Shown here: positions 10,732 to 27,442 of the stretch, piece by piece | How positions within the stretch are numbered: the stretch's first letter is position 1 | Layout: each line of letters begins with the position of its first letter | Assembly: GCA_947471745.1 (NCBI GenBank) | Contig: CANJKZ010000114.1 | Coordinates: 62,001 to 126,000, forward strand | Source of the DNA: Closterium sp. Naga37s-1 | Taxonomy: Eukaryota > Streptophyta > Zygnematophyceae > Desmidiales > Closteriaceae | Direction of reading: 5' to 3' | Length of the DNA stretch: 64,000 nucleotides | Program-made: the position numbers and the translations under genes | The notes under the pieces: generated by a model | The model's input: the letters and a program-made list of their open reading frames with translations, nothing else | Database searches by the model: none | What the model was told of the DNA's origin: nothing

Positions 10732-12894
10732 TGGGTATCCCCTCCCACTATGAGCCCTAACTCAGCCCTGCGGGAAACCCTATTTTTTTCGGGGCGAGAG
10801 TTAGGCTGGGCTAGGGCTCATCGGTTGCTGGTGTGCGAAGTGCTCGGGATGTTCCGAGATGTTTCTGAGGGGCCATTAACACTCTTGTAAGGGGTACGTT
10901 TGACAGTCATGAAGTGTTCGCCCGGTTCGGGAGTGTTAATCAGGCTCAACACCATTTTCTGGGTTGACCAAGAAAAAAAACACCAATTTCGAAACCGCCT
11001 CGACGATTCCGATGTGTTTGTCTGCCTGTCGAGCAGGGTCATTGGTTTGTTCGTTTGCAGCGGACGTCCCACGACCTCACCAAAAGCTGATAGGATTCAA
11101 GCTGTATGAATCTCTACATCAAACATATAACATTTTCACCCTTTTACAAATGTTGGGAAGTCAATGTTACAATCTAATCTGGTGGCAGACCACCCCGCTT
11201 GGCGTGCCAGAGGCGGGACTTGCGGAGCTTGAGGAATGTTGCCAGTTCGATGGAGGCCTACTAGTTCTTTCAAGCTGTTGTTGTAAAAATGATCTCAAGC
11301 TCTGGGTCATCTATGGGCGCTTCAACGTCACCAGCTTCACCGCCTGGCGGGTCCGCTAAAAGCTCATGGCGCCGTTTTCGCATATCTTCACGGGAATCTC
11401 ACTCAATAGCTCACAGCCTCGCCTAGGGCCGACGGCGTTCTCAGCTATTCCGATGGAGTTTCTGAAACCGTCATGGCATTACCCGTGAAAGACGGAGCCA
11501 GCAAGCTGTACAGTTCTCGTGCAATATGCGGTAAGACTTTCTATGAGCTCTCGCTCTTGCCGCTTGATCATGTATCGCTGCCGATGATTTTTTTTTCCTT
11601 CTTTTAACTTCCTGCATTTCATCGTGCGCAATTAAGCCGGCGATCACGAGGCATTCGTGCCGTTGAAGTGCATCGTGACTATGCTGCACGTAGATGAAAC
11701 CAGATGGGTATGTCTGCTCGCGTGTAGGCCCTCTCGCAGGGCCTCTGTCATTGGTGGGCCTGGAATCCCCATAAATTTCATGCGTCGGAAAACGGCAACG
11801 CGCTCGCGTTGCAACCTGCGAAGAAATCAAATTTCTGTTACAGCATCTCATCCTCTTGTACTCTCGCCATTCCTTTCCGCAGGTCGGCCGGCATCGGCAA
11901 TAATGAAGACGTAGCTCCAATTACGGACGCCTGAAGCAGATTAATCACGAATATCGTTCTGATCAAACAGTGTGACAAGTGTATGGCGAGATACAGGTTA
12001 CTCTGTTGTAAACCTTGTAATTTGTATTGTGAATGCGTAAGCCAGCGGTTGTAAGGCCCATTTCTCTACGGCAAGCCAGCCAGCATCGCTGCTGCGTAGT
12101 TTTTTTTGTGTATTTATTGTTATAACATATTTTGAGATTTTCGTTTGTGACGCCTAGAGTAAAGAAACATTTATGTTGAATGTTCCTAACGGAAATGATA
12201 CATACAAATCGGCACTCGTTGTAACCTGTCCACTCATGAATGCACCTCATACTCGGCTTCGGCTCTGTCAGAGACTTGTCAGAGGCTAGTGCGCAGTGAC
12301 CGTGAATAACTACTGTTCCTTGCTAGACCTATCTGAAGTCTCGATGCGAGTCGCTTCTTGGTTTAGCTTGTAGTAGCGTCAGTTCCTCCTGATATGAGCG
12401 CGTCTGGTCGAGGCGTCAGAGGGGACTTGGAAGCGGGGCCTGAACCAGGCACGAATTCGGGTCTCGCTTCGGGATTCTCGTCAACCGCAGGATGGTCGGT
12501 GCCGTCCGCCGTCGATATGCGATGGGTAGGCTGCTACGCTAGCAGTCGCATAGACTGATTAGTGTTACCCGCGCTTATTGCAACTCAATGGTTCAGGCTT
12601 CGTGCTAGTCGTGATTGCGTCTTATGGCGAAGGCTAGACTTGATTCGTTCAGCGTCTCAGGACTTGAAACGCGGAAAGGCAATTGTAGCGCCAGCTCCTG
12701 CCGGACCCTTTCGGCGTTCTCTACTCCGTCCCGTGCCGTCCTGTCGCTGGTCGGTGCAGTCCTGCCCGTCTTAAACTGTGTTGCCATGCGAAGACAAGTC
12801 GCGCTCCCTGTTTATTACATGTCACGCGTTGCTTGTGTTCGCTTCTATCTGAACGCCGGATTCAAGGCACGCCATTTCTCCGCAAGGGTCTTAC
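10732..12894. other. No gene recognised
   Basis: Composition falls to ordinary intergenic levels. A loose inverted repeat around 10750-10825 (AGCCCTAACTCAGCC against GGCTGGGCTAGGGCT) encloses a T-rich loop and could be a decayed element edge. The short open frames here (for example minus strand 11471-11920) show no recognisable domain. The last few hundred bases should contain the promoter and 5' UTR of the SDIR1-like gene. Confidence 0.6.
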
Positions 12895-15800
12895 ATGTGT
12901 CGTCCGTATTCCATTCCTCCCATGCTGTCCATGCTGCAGAGAGCACCAGGCGGCCAATCGTCAGGTTCCAGTAACGGGGCCTTCACGGGGACGAGCGGGC
13001 TGTCGATTCAGTCTGGTGGTGCACCACCATCCACCCAATCCGGCTTCCCATTCTCACAGCCGCAGTCCGTTGGACTCTCAGGGTCGGGAGGCCAGGGGTC
13101 CGTTGCAGCGAGGGAGTTGATTGTCAATGTTCAACCGCTCGTCTTCATCCTCACACGTAAGCAGCCTATCTGTCCTGACAGACTCAAGGACCCCCCACAA
13201 CGAAGTACTAGTATAGGAGGTCAGGCATCCGTTGGGGCGCAGGAGTTGAGCGTCAATGTCCAACCGCTCGTCTTCATCCTCACCCGTAAGCAGCCCAGAG
13301 TTTCTTGTTCTTGTAAATAATGAAGATTTGTTTGTCTGACACTCAGTGTTCAGCCTCTGCCGCATTGACTCACTCCTCTCTCGTCCTGCCCTCCCCCACG
13401 TGCTCTCTTTTCCCTGCTCTTTGTTCCCTGCTCCCGGTTTCCTGCTCTCTCCTTCCCGTTCTCTGTTGCCCTGCTGTCTGTCCTGCCATTGTGCAGTCAT
13501 GTTTCTCCTCATGCTGCTCAGCTTCCCTCAGGCTTCAGAGTTTCTGGTACGCCGTTCCCAACCCCTCCTCGCCTATCCCACCACATAGTGAGCACTAAGA
13601 CCAGTGCTTATGGCGTTTCGGCCTCTTCTTCAGTATTTTTGTGGTTAATGCTTATGCGAGGACTTGGGCAATAAACTTCACGTCACCCTTTCTCTGCTCT
13701 TCTGCATACACTCATGTCCCTGCTCTACACGCATGAACTTCATTCCCCTTAATGCACATCATTCCCTTGAATACATGCCACCCCCCTTCACTCCTCCCCT
13801 TCCCTCCCCCTCCCCCATCGCCCACCCCGTATCAGCTGTGGGTGTTCATCGGAGCGTTTGTAGCAGCCATGCTGCGAGGTCTCTCCCTCTACCGCCATCT
13901 CGCCGACCAAGCCAGAGCTCAACGAGCCTTTGCCCGCCTCCTCGGCCTTCCCCCTTCCTCCACCTCCTTTCTCCTCTCTAATCCATCTGCGCTCGCCTCC
14001 CCTTTCCCCCCCTTTGGGCCGCCGTTCTCGAGTCTTCCCTTCCAGCCTGCAAGGGATGCTGCAGTCCCTCTCTCCGACCTCCCCTCCTTCCCCTCTCTCT
14101 CCCCCTTCCCCGCCTTCCCCTCGTCCCTCTCCCCTTCCATCTCCCCGTCCTCATCCTCTGGAAACCTCAGCCAATCCACGTCAGCAGCAGCGGCTAGATC
14201 AGCATCCGCATCAGCTCCAGCTGGAGCTGAGTCAGCGGCATCTGCTTCTGCCGCCCAGCGTATGCACATGCAACAGCCACAGGCACAGGCACTGTCAGAG
14301 CTCGGTGGGGAGTGGTTTGGAGTGGGGGAGAGGGGTGGAAGAATGGAGGACGGGTCGTTGCTTGCTGCAAGAATAGGGTCGCTGGTACGAGCACAGTTCG
14401 GGCAGCTAGGTGCTTCTCGACAGCAGCAGCCAGGGCAGCAGCTGCAGCAGCAGAGGCAGCAGCAATCAGGGCAGCAGCAGCAGGGGCAACAGGAGGAGGG
14501 GGGTCGCATGTGGTTGGAGCACCAGGCGCAGCTGCGGCGGTTGCAGCGGCACCTGGGGTTGCAGCTGGCGCTCATGCACCGAGAGCTGCAGGCATCAGGT
14601 GGGAGAGAGGCTTCAAACCGATTCTTTATCATGTGGTGGTAGGGGTCGCCACGTTCTTGTCTCTCCCCACACGTCCCGTTGTTCCCGTGCTTGCACCTGG
14701 GGGTGCAGCTGGCGCTCATGCACAGGGAGTTGCGGGAATCAGGTGGGGGGGTGGCTTCGAATCGACCTCCTCGCCACATTTCTCCCTTTCTGCCTGGTCC
14801 GTTCCAGACTACAAGCTACTGCATGCGCTGGATGCGGACAATGCTCCGTCCGTCCCTGTTCTGAGCGACGTTGGATTGAGTTTTTTTTTAGACTTATATC
14901 TCGCCTCATGTATCATGTTCCAATGTATTATGGTTTCTGCCTGGTCCGTTCCAGACTACGACCTGCTGCGTGCGCTGGATGCGGACAACGCTCCGTCAGT
15001 CCCTGCCCTGAGCGTCCTTGAGCTTGCGGTCTTAGATGCTGTGAAACTCTCTTCAACATTCTCCGTATGTCTCTCCTTTCTGCCTGCTCCGTTCCAGACT
15101 ACGACCTGCTGCGTGCGCTGGATGCAGACAACGCTCCGTCCGTCCCTGCCCTGAGCGACGTCGAGATTGCTCGCTTGCCTGCTTTCCCATACAAGCCAAA
15201 GAGGTATGCGGTCTCACTGCCTGGTCAACAGAACCAGTCGTCAGGTCCTTCACATTGTAGGGCGTTTGGCCCCAGTCATTTATTATGTGTGATGTTTCAT
15301 TTTCCTGGACCATGTTTCTTGTTGTGATTTTTCATTTGCCGGGCCTTGTAAGGGCGATGGGTCTCTGAGTGAAGTCAAACAATCCTGTTTTTTAGTAAAC
15401 CCACCACGTCTCACTGTGTTCTGATTCCGTGCTACACCAGGAGTCGATCTGGTGCAAACAAGCCACGGCCCAGCCCCTCTTTGCAGTCATTATCGTCGCC
15501 GTCCATACAAGGAGCAGCAGCAGCATCAGCAGCTCCAGCTGCATCAGATGCTTCATCATCAGCAGCAGCCAGTGCAGTGTCAAGCAATCTGGTTTCAACC
15601 CAGCAAGGGAAGGAGGGAGATGAGAGCAGAAGCAGCAGTGAGCAGTGTACAGTGTGTTTGGAGCCTTTCCAGGAAGGGGAGATGGTTCGTCTGCTACCGT
15701 GCCTACACCAGGTGTGTCACTTCGTCCTGAAGTAGAGCTGTGCAATGAGGTGCACTGAAACCTTTGCGTCTTGGGATTATTTGCAGCAATTTATCTTCCT

Positions 15801-15910
15801 CTCCGTTCCCCTCCTTGTGCTTCTGCCAGTTCCATTCACACTGCATTGATCAGTGGCTACAACGCCAAGCCAACTGCCCGATCTGCAAGCACCAGCTAGT
15901 GCTGTCATGA
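12895..15910 (+). CDS. SDIR1-like: SDIR1-like membrane RING-H2 E3 ubiquitin ligase
   Basis: The model joins 12895-13285, 13497-13546, 13836-14598, 15098-15203, 15441-15711 and 15830-15910 (553 residues); all phases close. Order: Ser/Gly-rich N-terminus, two hydrophobic segments across the exon 1/2 joint and exon 3 start (FLLMLLSF, LLWVFIGAFVAAML), a long Ser/Gln-rich insert, then the SDIR1 signature HLGLQLALMHREL, DYDLLRALDADNAP and EIARLPAFPYK, and a C-terminal RING-H2 (CTVCLEPF, LPCLHQFHSHCIDQWL, CPICK) with all zinc ligands. SDIR1 is an endomembrane ligase acting in stress and abscisic-acid signalling in flowering plants; that role here is inference. The protein is about twice the length of Arabidopsis SDIR1 because of the low-complexity insert. 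Exon 1 can also end at 13156 in the same phase. Two decayed copies of exon 4 lie upstream of the usable one. Confidence 0.88.
13095..13292 (+). repeat. Tandem copy of SDIR1-like exon 1 end with its donor site
   Basis: A block ending CTCGTCTTCATCCTCAC and a GTAAGCAG donor occurs twice, 129 bp apart, with donors at 13157 and 13286. Both splice in phase 1 to exon 2 and give the same junction residues, so donor choice would add or remove 43 residues before the first membrane segment. Confidence 0.82.
14679..15020 (+). repeat. Decayed copies of SDIR1-like exon 3 end and exon 4
   Basis: About 14697-14742 repeats the exon 3 end (VQLALMHREL, donor after TCAG). Segments from about 14801 and 14932 repeat the exon 4 acceptor (CTGGTCCGTTCCAG) and its DYxLLxALDADNAP coding, but lose homology after the Ser-Asp/Val region and have no matching donor. 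The third copy, 15098-15203, is complete. Confidence 0.85.
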
Positions 15911-16879
15911 GGTAATTTCTAACTTGTGCTTGCAATACATCAGTTCCATCCAGCCAGGGGACATTGATAGCTGCGCAGTCCGTTGTGTTTCCACTAGTCC
16001 TATTGACTGTATCTGTATTCTTTGTACCTTTTTCGAATTCATGTAGGTTTCTGCGTTACGGATCACGTTTACGGCAAGTGAATCTACTCTCCACAAGGGG
16101 GTAATTTGTGGCCTGAGTGAGCTAAATGGGGATTTGTACCCTATGACCCACGCTCATGGGATATTTCCGCCACGTCATGTGGCTGTTGGAGCATCCCATC
16201 ATCCCATCCCATGCATCTGCGCGTAGTGTCTCGGAAGGAATGACCACAGCCCAGTGTGGTCAGCAGCAAGACAAAAGGGTACAGACTGGTACAGAGCAGA
16301 AACTCATGGCGGTCAGGGTGAAAACCCACTCGCAAGCCGCAATTGACTGGGTGATATCTTCCTATCAGCCAATCAGACTAATAATTTCCACGCTCCACAT
16401 GGTCCCACACGAGGCTGCTACGCTTTTGACCTGGATTGTCTGCCAACGAAGCAGGACAGCACTTCTGCGGCTCGCCACGCGTAGCCTTTCATCCAATCAA
16501 ATCTGCGTCTGCGACCCCTCTCCGCTTCCCCCGGACTTCCCCATTTCAGTCATCGTCTGTCTGTGTTCTTGGAGTCTGTGCTCCGCTTTCCCCATCCCTC
16601 CCACCCACCAACCCCACCCCACCCAACCCAACCCCAATCCCAAGGTCCCTGGAGATTTCATTCCAGCTCCACATTTTGACATTCCTGACATTCATGTGCT
16701 GGACTGGTTTTATTGATACCATTCCATTCACCCATTGACATTTCGCTTCTTGCTTTTGTCTCCCTTGTGTGTTCACCTCTCACCCGTCGAACTCGCTTCC
16801 GGAAACGACGACGCAGAGGGAAGGGCAGTAAGTCCGATACCAGACCCCAATCTTCTGAAGTCTCGACAAGTTCGTGATC
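15911..16879. other. Intergenic, no gene seen
   Basis: 3' flank of the SDIR1-like gene and 5' flank of the aminotransferase gene. A C-rich run of CCCACCCAACCC type lies near 16600-16645. I see no RNA gene or conserved coding sequence. Confidence 0.6.
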
Positions 16880-21668
<4,789 letters not shown>

Positions 21669-22001
21669 TACCATGAACAGTAGTGTGCTTAGCATCTGCT
21701 CGTGCTATATTGTTTTTTTCAGAAGATAGTAATTATTCATATTGTGAACGAGTTTGGAAATTTTGGTATTTTGCAATTTGTTTCATTATTGGAACACCTG
21801 CGACATGGAAAAAAGCTCGCATTATCCAAATCTCGCACACTTGTACCCGTTACAAGTTCAGGAGAATCGTCGCCAACAAGTTCATCCGAGAATCACAGGA
21901 AATCGTCGCCAACCAGTTCAGGCGCCTTTTGACTAGTCTCCTCTGCTGGCGTAGCCGCACCACTCGCGCAAGTTAGAGCATCCTTGACGCAAAGCACAGC
22001 C

Positions 22002-22586
22002 ATGGCTTCTCTAACAGCCGTAGGGAGCGAGGTGCTCGTTAGCTCTTTCAGACCCCTCCCTCAGACCGGTGCTGCTGTCGGTCGCGCATCCCTTCCCATC
22101 AGCTCTGCGCTCTCCACACGTTGCTCGTTCCAAAGCCGAAACCCTAATGCGAGGCGAGGAGCTTCCGTGGTCAGGAGAGCTTTAAGCGGGGGTCCGAACC
22201 GCAACCGCGACGAGAAGAATGATCCGGGAAAAGTGATCGAGTTTTCAGGGTCCGATGATAGCGACGCGGAAGCAGCGAGCAAGGAGAAGTCCACTGGTCA
22301 GCTGGACGACATTGGCGCGGAGCTAGCTCGCCTTAGGCAGGAACGCGCCGCAGCGGAAACAGCGGCGAAAGCTGATGAAGGAATTGGCGGATTTTGGCGT
22401 GGCGTGGTGGAGGAGACGCAGATGATTCAATGGCCGGCTTTCACGTCCGTCCTGGGAACGACTGGTGTGGTGGTTGTCGTCATCGTGTCCTCCGGTATCG
22501 TGCTGCTGACTGTCAATGCCTTGCTAGCCAACTTCTCAGACGCTCTTTTTGAGTTGCCAGCAGTCAGGGAGATCTGGCACCTGTAA
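22002..22586 (+). CDS. SECE1: Plastid preprotein translocase subunit SecE
   Basis: A single exon of 194 residues from the ATG at 22002. The first 60 or so residues are Ser/Arg/Ala-rich and fit a chloroplast transit peptide. A charged segment with Asp/Glu and a short coiled-coil-like stretch (ELARLRQERAAAE) follows, then the SecE core GFWRGVVEETQMIQWPAF and one membrane helix (GTTGVVVVVIVSSGIVLLTVN). SecE is the small essential partner of SecY in the thylakoid Sec translocon that inserts or exports proteins such as cytochrome f. The length and the single C-terminal helix fit plant SECE1. It is the only recognised complete gene here without introns, and it has no duplicated pieces. The preceding AlaAT stop is 333 bp upstream. 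Confidence 0.92.
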   Translation: MASLTAVGSEVLVSSFRPLPQTGAAVGRASLPISSALSTRCSFQSRNPNARRGASVVRRALSGGPNRNRDEKNDPGKVIEFSGSDDSDAEAASKEKSTGQLDDIGAELARLRQERAAAETAAKADEGIGGFWRGVVEETQMIQWPAFTSVLGTTGVVVVVIVSSGIVLLTVNALLANFSDALFELPAVREIWHL

Positions 22587-23496
22587 GCTCTGTTGCTTCC
22601 ACCTCCAAGGAAGCATTTTAGGACGTTTGCCTAGCTTGTGAATGCTTGATGAGATGACGAGCCACATGCAATGGTTATCATTGTAGCTGAAAATGAATGC
22701 CACAACCAAGTGTGCAACAGGCTACGCTTGGGTTGGCCGGTTGACAGCATTTGAGGTTTTTAACCAGAGGAGGACAAGCGGATAAACCAATGTGTTTCCC
22801 TTTATGTAATAAGTGAGGCAAGACTTCATAAATCTGTGATACAAGAGCCTGTTGTTGAGTGAAATCAAGAGTTCTGCATTGATGCTCATGTTTGTAAGGC
22901 TTCTCGTGTATTTCGATATAGCGAATTCCTTACTATCGAAGACTATGGTTTTTGGTGATGTCGCATGACAAGTGTCTGCGTCCACGATTCTCAGAGGAGC
23001 TGACGTGGTAATCCTTGATATGCCGTGCTCAATCCACATCCTGTCAGTTCCAGCACTGCCGTTTCTCGTCGTCAGCCAGCGCCGTAACACATGTTACGCG
23101 AGTTTATCGTGATCCTCCATCGCGTAACTGACACACTCTTCCAAGGAACCAGGTCCCTCGTTCATTCTCGCGAGAATTCGCTTGAAGGAAATCCCAAGGC
23201 TCAGCCATTTCCTGACCTGTCAACCATACCAGGCCTCCTGGCCATGTTTCCAAGCCCAACCTGTTCGTCCCACTCACTCACCCTCCCCTCTTCGTCTTTC
23301 CCCTCGGCCATTCTAGCCATTTCTCCCCCTCACATGCCTTTCTAGGGTTTCCCAAAGCCCTTCATTTTACTCCTGGGCTCTGCCATCATTGCCTTGGTTA
23401 TCCATCGGGCTTAGGGAGAGTAGGAGGAACAACATAGTTGTCCGTGTTTCCGCGTAGGCTCTCGCTTTGCGTCGCTCCTTGGATTCAAACGATACG
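22587..23496. other. Intergenic, no gene seen
   Basis: AT-richer 3' flank of SECE1, then C/T-rich sequence just before the uL5 gene, as expected for a 5' UTR or promoter. No coding or RNA feature was recognised. Confidence 0.6.
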
Positions 23497-26337
23497 ATGG
23501 CCCACGCCATGGCTTCCGTGTCGGGAGCAGCTCTCTCCTTCGAGAAGCTCTCTCTCTCCACCGCCTCCTCCCTCTCCATGTCTCGCTCCTCCTTCGTCTC
23601 CTCTCCCGCTCTCGTCGCCTGCCGGCCAGTCGCTCTCTCCGCGAAATGCGGCCCGTCGTTCGCGGTGGTGTCAGCGCAGGCTGTAGCGGATGTCGCGGCG
23701 CCTGCTGCGGAGTCGTCACGGCCGACCGGGCTTTTGTCCGGTTCGGACCCCGCCTGGAAGCTGGGGACAGCGGATAAGGCGCGTCTTAAGACGTACTATG
23801 AGTCCGCCGTGGTTCCCGCTATGCTCGCAGAGTTCGGATATGCGAACCCCCAGGAGGTGCCACGTGTCGAGAAGGTGGTGGTCAACTGCGGCATTGGCGA
23901 CGCGTCGCAGAGCGCTAAGGTGCGTCGCAGAGCGGGAATTTGCGTCGCGAGTCGAATGTGCGTGGCACGAAGGCGCTCTTATTTAGTGATCCAACGACTA
24001 GAGATCCAAAGACGGTATCGCTTGGTGATAGAGGGATAGCGCGATTGCGAATCTAAATTTGGAGCTCCCAGAATAGAGATGACTGGCATTGCGTGTAAAA
24101 GTGGTTGCACATTCTGGCGATGGTTCGAATGAGCTGTGTAGGCCTAGTTAGGCTTAGAATGATGAGCCTAGCGCGGACGAGGCGGAGTGTGGTGTCTGTT
24201 GTAGCTTTTGGTTGGAGTCGTCTGGGGTCGTTAGACACAGTGGAGCGTTGCATCGCGCCATCGCAGTAGTCGCACAGGCGTCGCACAGCAGCGGTTTCCG
24301 ATACCAATGTTCCCGACGTACGTGTCGCATCACCATCGCAAGCTCTGCCACTTTGTAGCTCAAGAGGCGTCTTTCAGGATACGGCAGAGTAGGGCGGAAA
24401 CGCAGGGAGAGCAAGGGAGAAGGCGAAGCAGAGGGATCACTTAGACTCGATTGCTAATGTAATCTCATAGAACCTAAGTGCGTTGCTGATTGGTCGTCGT
24501 CGTTGCCAGAAGCCGCTGCAGCTGCTATCGTTTTCGGCGATGGAAGATGGAGAGTAGAGTGTTTTTCGAGTCATTTTCGTCAGGGCTATGGGACATCCGA
24601 CTCACGACTCGCCTTAGACACGATAGGGCTACAGCTGAAGCTGCCCGTTGCCCATGGGAAACTGCCGCGCCCGTCGATTTTTGAGGTGCCTCAAAAGCCG
24701 TCGTTCATGGGAGACGACCCCGCCGGTCGCGCAGCCTTGGCCGAGCCAGCGACTCATAACGCGATGACTCTTGAGTCGACGCGACAGACGCTTGAGATGA
24801 ATTTGCCCGCCCCCCCGCGCGTGCCAGCGGCATCCTTCCTCGCTGCCAGCCAGAACTCAGCTAGCGTCGCAAACACAGCGCCGTGGTTCGCCGGGAAGCG
24901 TGGCTCGAGTTTCTCCTCCCTCCCCCCCGTTCCTCCCCAACCCGCGGCCTCTTCCCCCCATCCCCGCGCAGACCCTCCACAGCGCAGCCAAGGATCTAGC
25001 GGCAGTGACGGGGCACCGAAGCTATCGTCTCACCGTCTTTCCCCCTCCATTTCCTCTCCCCCCCCCACTCCCGCCCTCCTTCTCCCCTCCCCCCATTCGC
25101 AGACCCTCGACAGCGCCGCGAAGGACCTGGCGGCGGTGACGGGGCAGCGGCCCGTCGTGACGCGCGCGCGGAAGGCTATTGCGGGGTTCAAGCTGCGCGC
25201 GGGCGTGCCTGTGGGGATGGCGACCACGCTCCGCGGACAGGTAAGACGCGGGAAAGGGGGCCGGAGAGGTGGAGAGTGCGGGGGACTTGCGGGATCTAAT
25301 CTGCTCTTGCGGGTTGCCCGTGGGGATGGTTACCACTCCCGCGGGCAGGTGGGGAAGGGGAAGGGGAGCGGGTGGAGAGGGGTGGAATTGGGCGTTGCTT
25401 GAACGGATGTGGAGAGAAGGACAGGAGAGAAGGGACAGACTGATAAGGGGATGAGGAAGAGTGAATGGAGGAGGGACGATGAACTGGTGAAAGGGAGGGA
25501 GAAAGGAAACGGGAGGTGACAGGGGAGAAAGGAAGGCAGGAGGGGGGGTACAGGTGGCGTGGATATTGTTGAGAGGTGGAGTGACAGTGGCAATGGGAGG
25601 GAAGCAGCGACGGAGGAAACTGGGTAATATAACCTCAAATGTGTCAACTGAACAAATGCCCCTTCTCCCTTCCTTTCCCACGTCCCCCATCCCACCCCCT
25701 CCTCCTTCCCCTTCCCTGCTGCCTGCTCCTCCTCGCCCTCCTCCCGCTCTTTCGTACAGTGAAGTTTATTGAGTCAAATGAACAGGATAAATGAGCTCAG
25801 TAAATATTCTGTTATTAGTATATATGAAGACAAGTCGTGAAGAAACAAAACGTTCTCAACCTTCCCACTCTTTCGCCCCCTGCCCCTCCCCCCCCCACTC
25901 GTTCTGGAATGTCTCATCAACCTGAGAGACCACCTCTGCATCCCCTCACCACCCATCCTCCCCTCCTTCTTTCCCCGCCTCTACCTCAGATCATGTATGC
26001 CTATCTCGATCGTCTCATCAACCTCGCTCTTCCCCGCATGCGCGATTTCCGCGGCGTTTCCCGCGGCGGTTTCGACGGCCGTGGAAACTACTCCATGGGC
26101 CTGGCTGAGCAGACCCTGTACCCGGAGATTCGATTCGACGAGATTGACAAGACCCGCGGCATGGACATTTCCATTGTCACCACGGCTAAGACTGACGGGG
26201 AGGCGCAGCGGCTGCTGGAGCTTCTGGGCGTGCCGTTTAGGGAGGGCCCGGTTCCGGTTAAGGAGGCGAAGAGCAAGGGGAAGGGGCGGGGGCGTGGGCG
26301 CGGGGGTAAGCAGCAGCAGAAGAGCAAGAAGAGGTAG
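23497..26337 (+). CDS. RPL5: Plastid ribosomal protein uL5 (RPL5)
   Basis: Three exons, 23497-23919, 25103-25240 and 25990-26337, give 302 residues with all introns in phase 0. An N-terminal transit peptide (Ala/Ser-rich, residues 1 to about 60) precedes the L5 domain: [67 protein letters not shown] and the conserved [15 protein letters not shown] near the C-terminus. A basic Lys/Gly/Arg tail follows the usual end. uL5 binds 5S rRNA in the central protuberance of the large subunit of the plastid ribosome. The resemblance is to the bacterial or plastid form; the transit peptide argues for plastid rather than mitochondrial location. Exon 2 is flanked on both sides by partial copies of itself. 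Confidence 0.94.
24961..25020 (+). repeat. Decayed upstream copy of uL5 exon 2 start
   Basis: GCGCAG-ACCCTCCACAGCGCAGCC repeats the exon 2 acceptor and first 45 or so coding bases (25097-25150). It then diverges and would shift frame, so splicing to it would not give a normal protein. Confidence 0.85.
25295..25360 (+). repeat. Decayed downstream copy of uL5 exon 2 end
   Basis: TGCCCGTGGGGATGGTTACC and CGCGGGCAG-GTGGGG repeat the exon 2 3' end and donor (about 25205-25245). Confidence 0.82.
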
Positions 26338-27442
26338 AGGGGTGTGGGTGTGGAGGTTTTGTTCGATTTCAAGGAATTAGGTTAGGAGTCTGATGTGTGT
26401 TCTTGGAAGCTGTAGCAGCAAGTCAGCTGTACACGCACATTAAACTCAAGGGCTTCGACCAAGTACGGTATACGTAAAAGTCACTGATCAACTCATCTAG
26501 TTTGTAACTCTAAATTAGTGCGGCCTAAATGAGACTGTAGTGAATCGTCACTAGAGCGCCATGAATTCGGGGAATTCAATTGACACTGTAGCGAATCGTC
26601 ACTAAGTTTCCCCAGATTCTTTCCTGAGGTGTTTTCTTTTCGCACGTCCTTGTCAGCCCCACTCCTTTGTCGCGAAATAGTTGCCCAACCGGCGGATGGT
26701 TCGGACCAAAAGCACGGCTGAGAAACATCCGTTTTTCTCAGACCTCAAACATAATACACCAGACTGTAACTCACAGAACCGCAAGGAAAGCACTAGAACC
26801 GTCTTTAATGCCTCTCTTAGACGCCGCGGCCTGACAAGAGTCACCTGTAGCAGCCTGGTGTAACAGCAGGCGTGCATGCATGGAGAAACAATTGTCGCCT
26901 CGCCTCGCCTCGCCTGCCATGAAGGGAAGGGGAGGAGAGAGCCATCAAGCAGCAAGAAACCGCCATTCCCCGCCGTGCCTGCCTACCCGCCATCACCCCG
27001 GCCATCCCATACTTGTCCGAGAGGCATTAGTAGGTGTGCTTAGCCGAACGTGGTTTCCACGCCATTGTTCCGAAGCGAGAATCGGAAACTTCTTGATTCG
27101 GCCTTGTTTCGTAAGGCTGGTTTTCCACTGTTGTGAGTCTGTGAAGAAACGGTGGTAGGAAACCCCAGGTCAGTCACGTGGCAGATTCCTGCTCGTGCAG
27201 CCACAGGCGCCACGCGAAGTTTGGCGAACACTCTACGTTTGCTCGTGACCTCTCCTTGTTACATCGGTAACTTTTGAGTCGACTCAGTAGTCACCTCGAT
27301 TGCCGCACACGTTTCTTGGTTGCTCCGGCACCCCGCCTTGCCACATCCCCGCTTTGTTACATCCTCGTGTACCAGTCGCCGAGTTCGCATTCGCATTCGC
27401 AAGCCGACGAAATAGTGTAACGTTTCGCGACAGTTGCTGATC
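26338..27442. other. Intergenic, no gene seen
   Basis: A short direct repeat, ACTGTAG-GAATCGTCACTA, occurs near 26532 and 26584. A partial GAGTCGACTC palindrome with flanking TTTT lies at about 27272-27295, like those in the BASS4-like gene. Confidence 0.55.

Noticed and set aside
11471..11920. A 149-codon minus-strand frame as a possible gene
   Set aside because: No domain, no convincing start or splice context, and it lies in sequence with no other coding signal.
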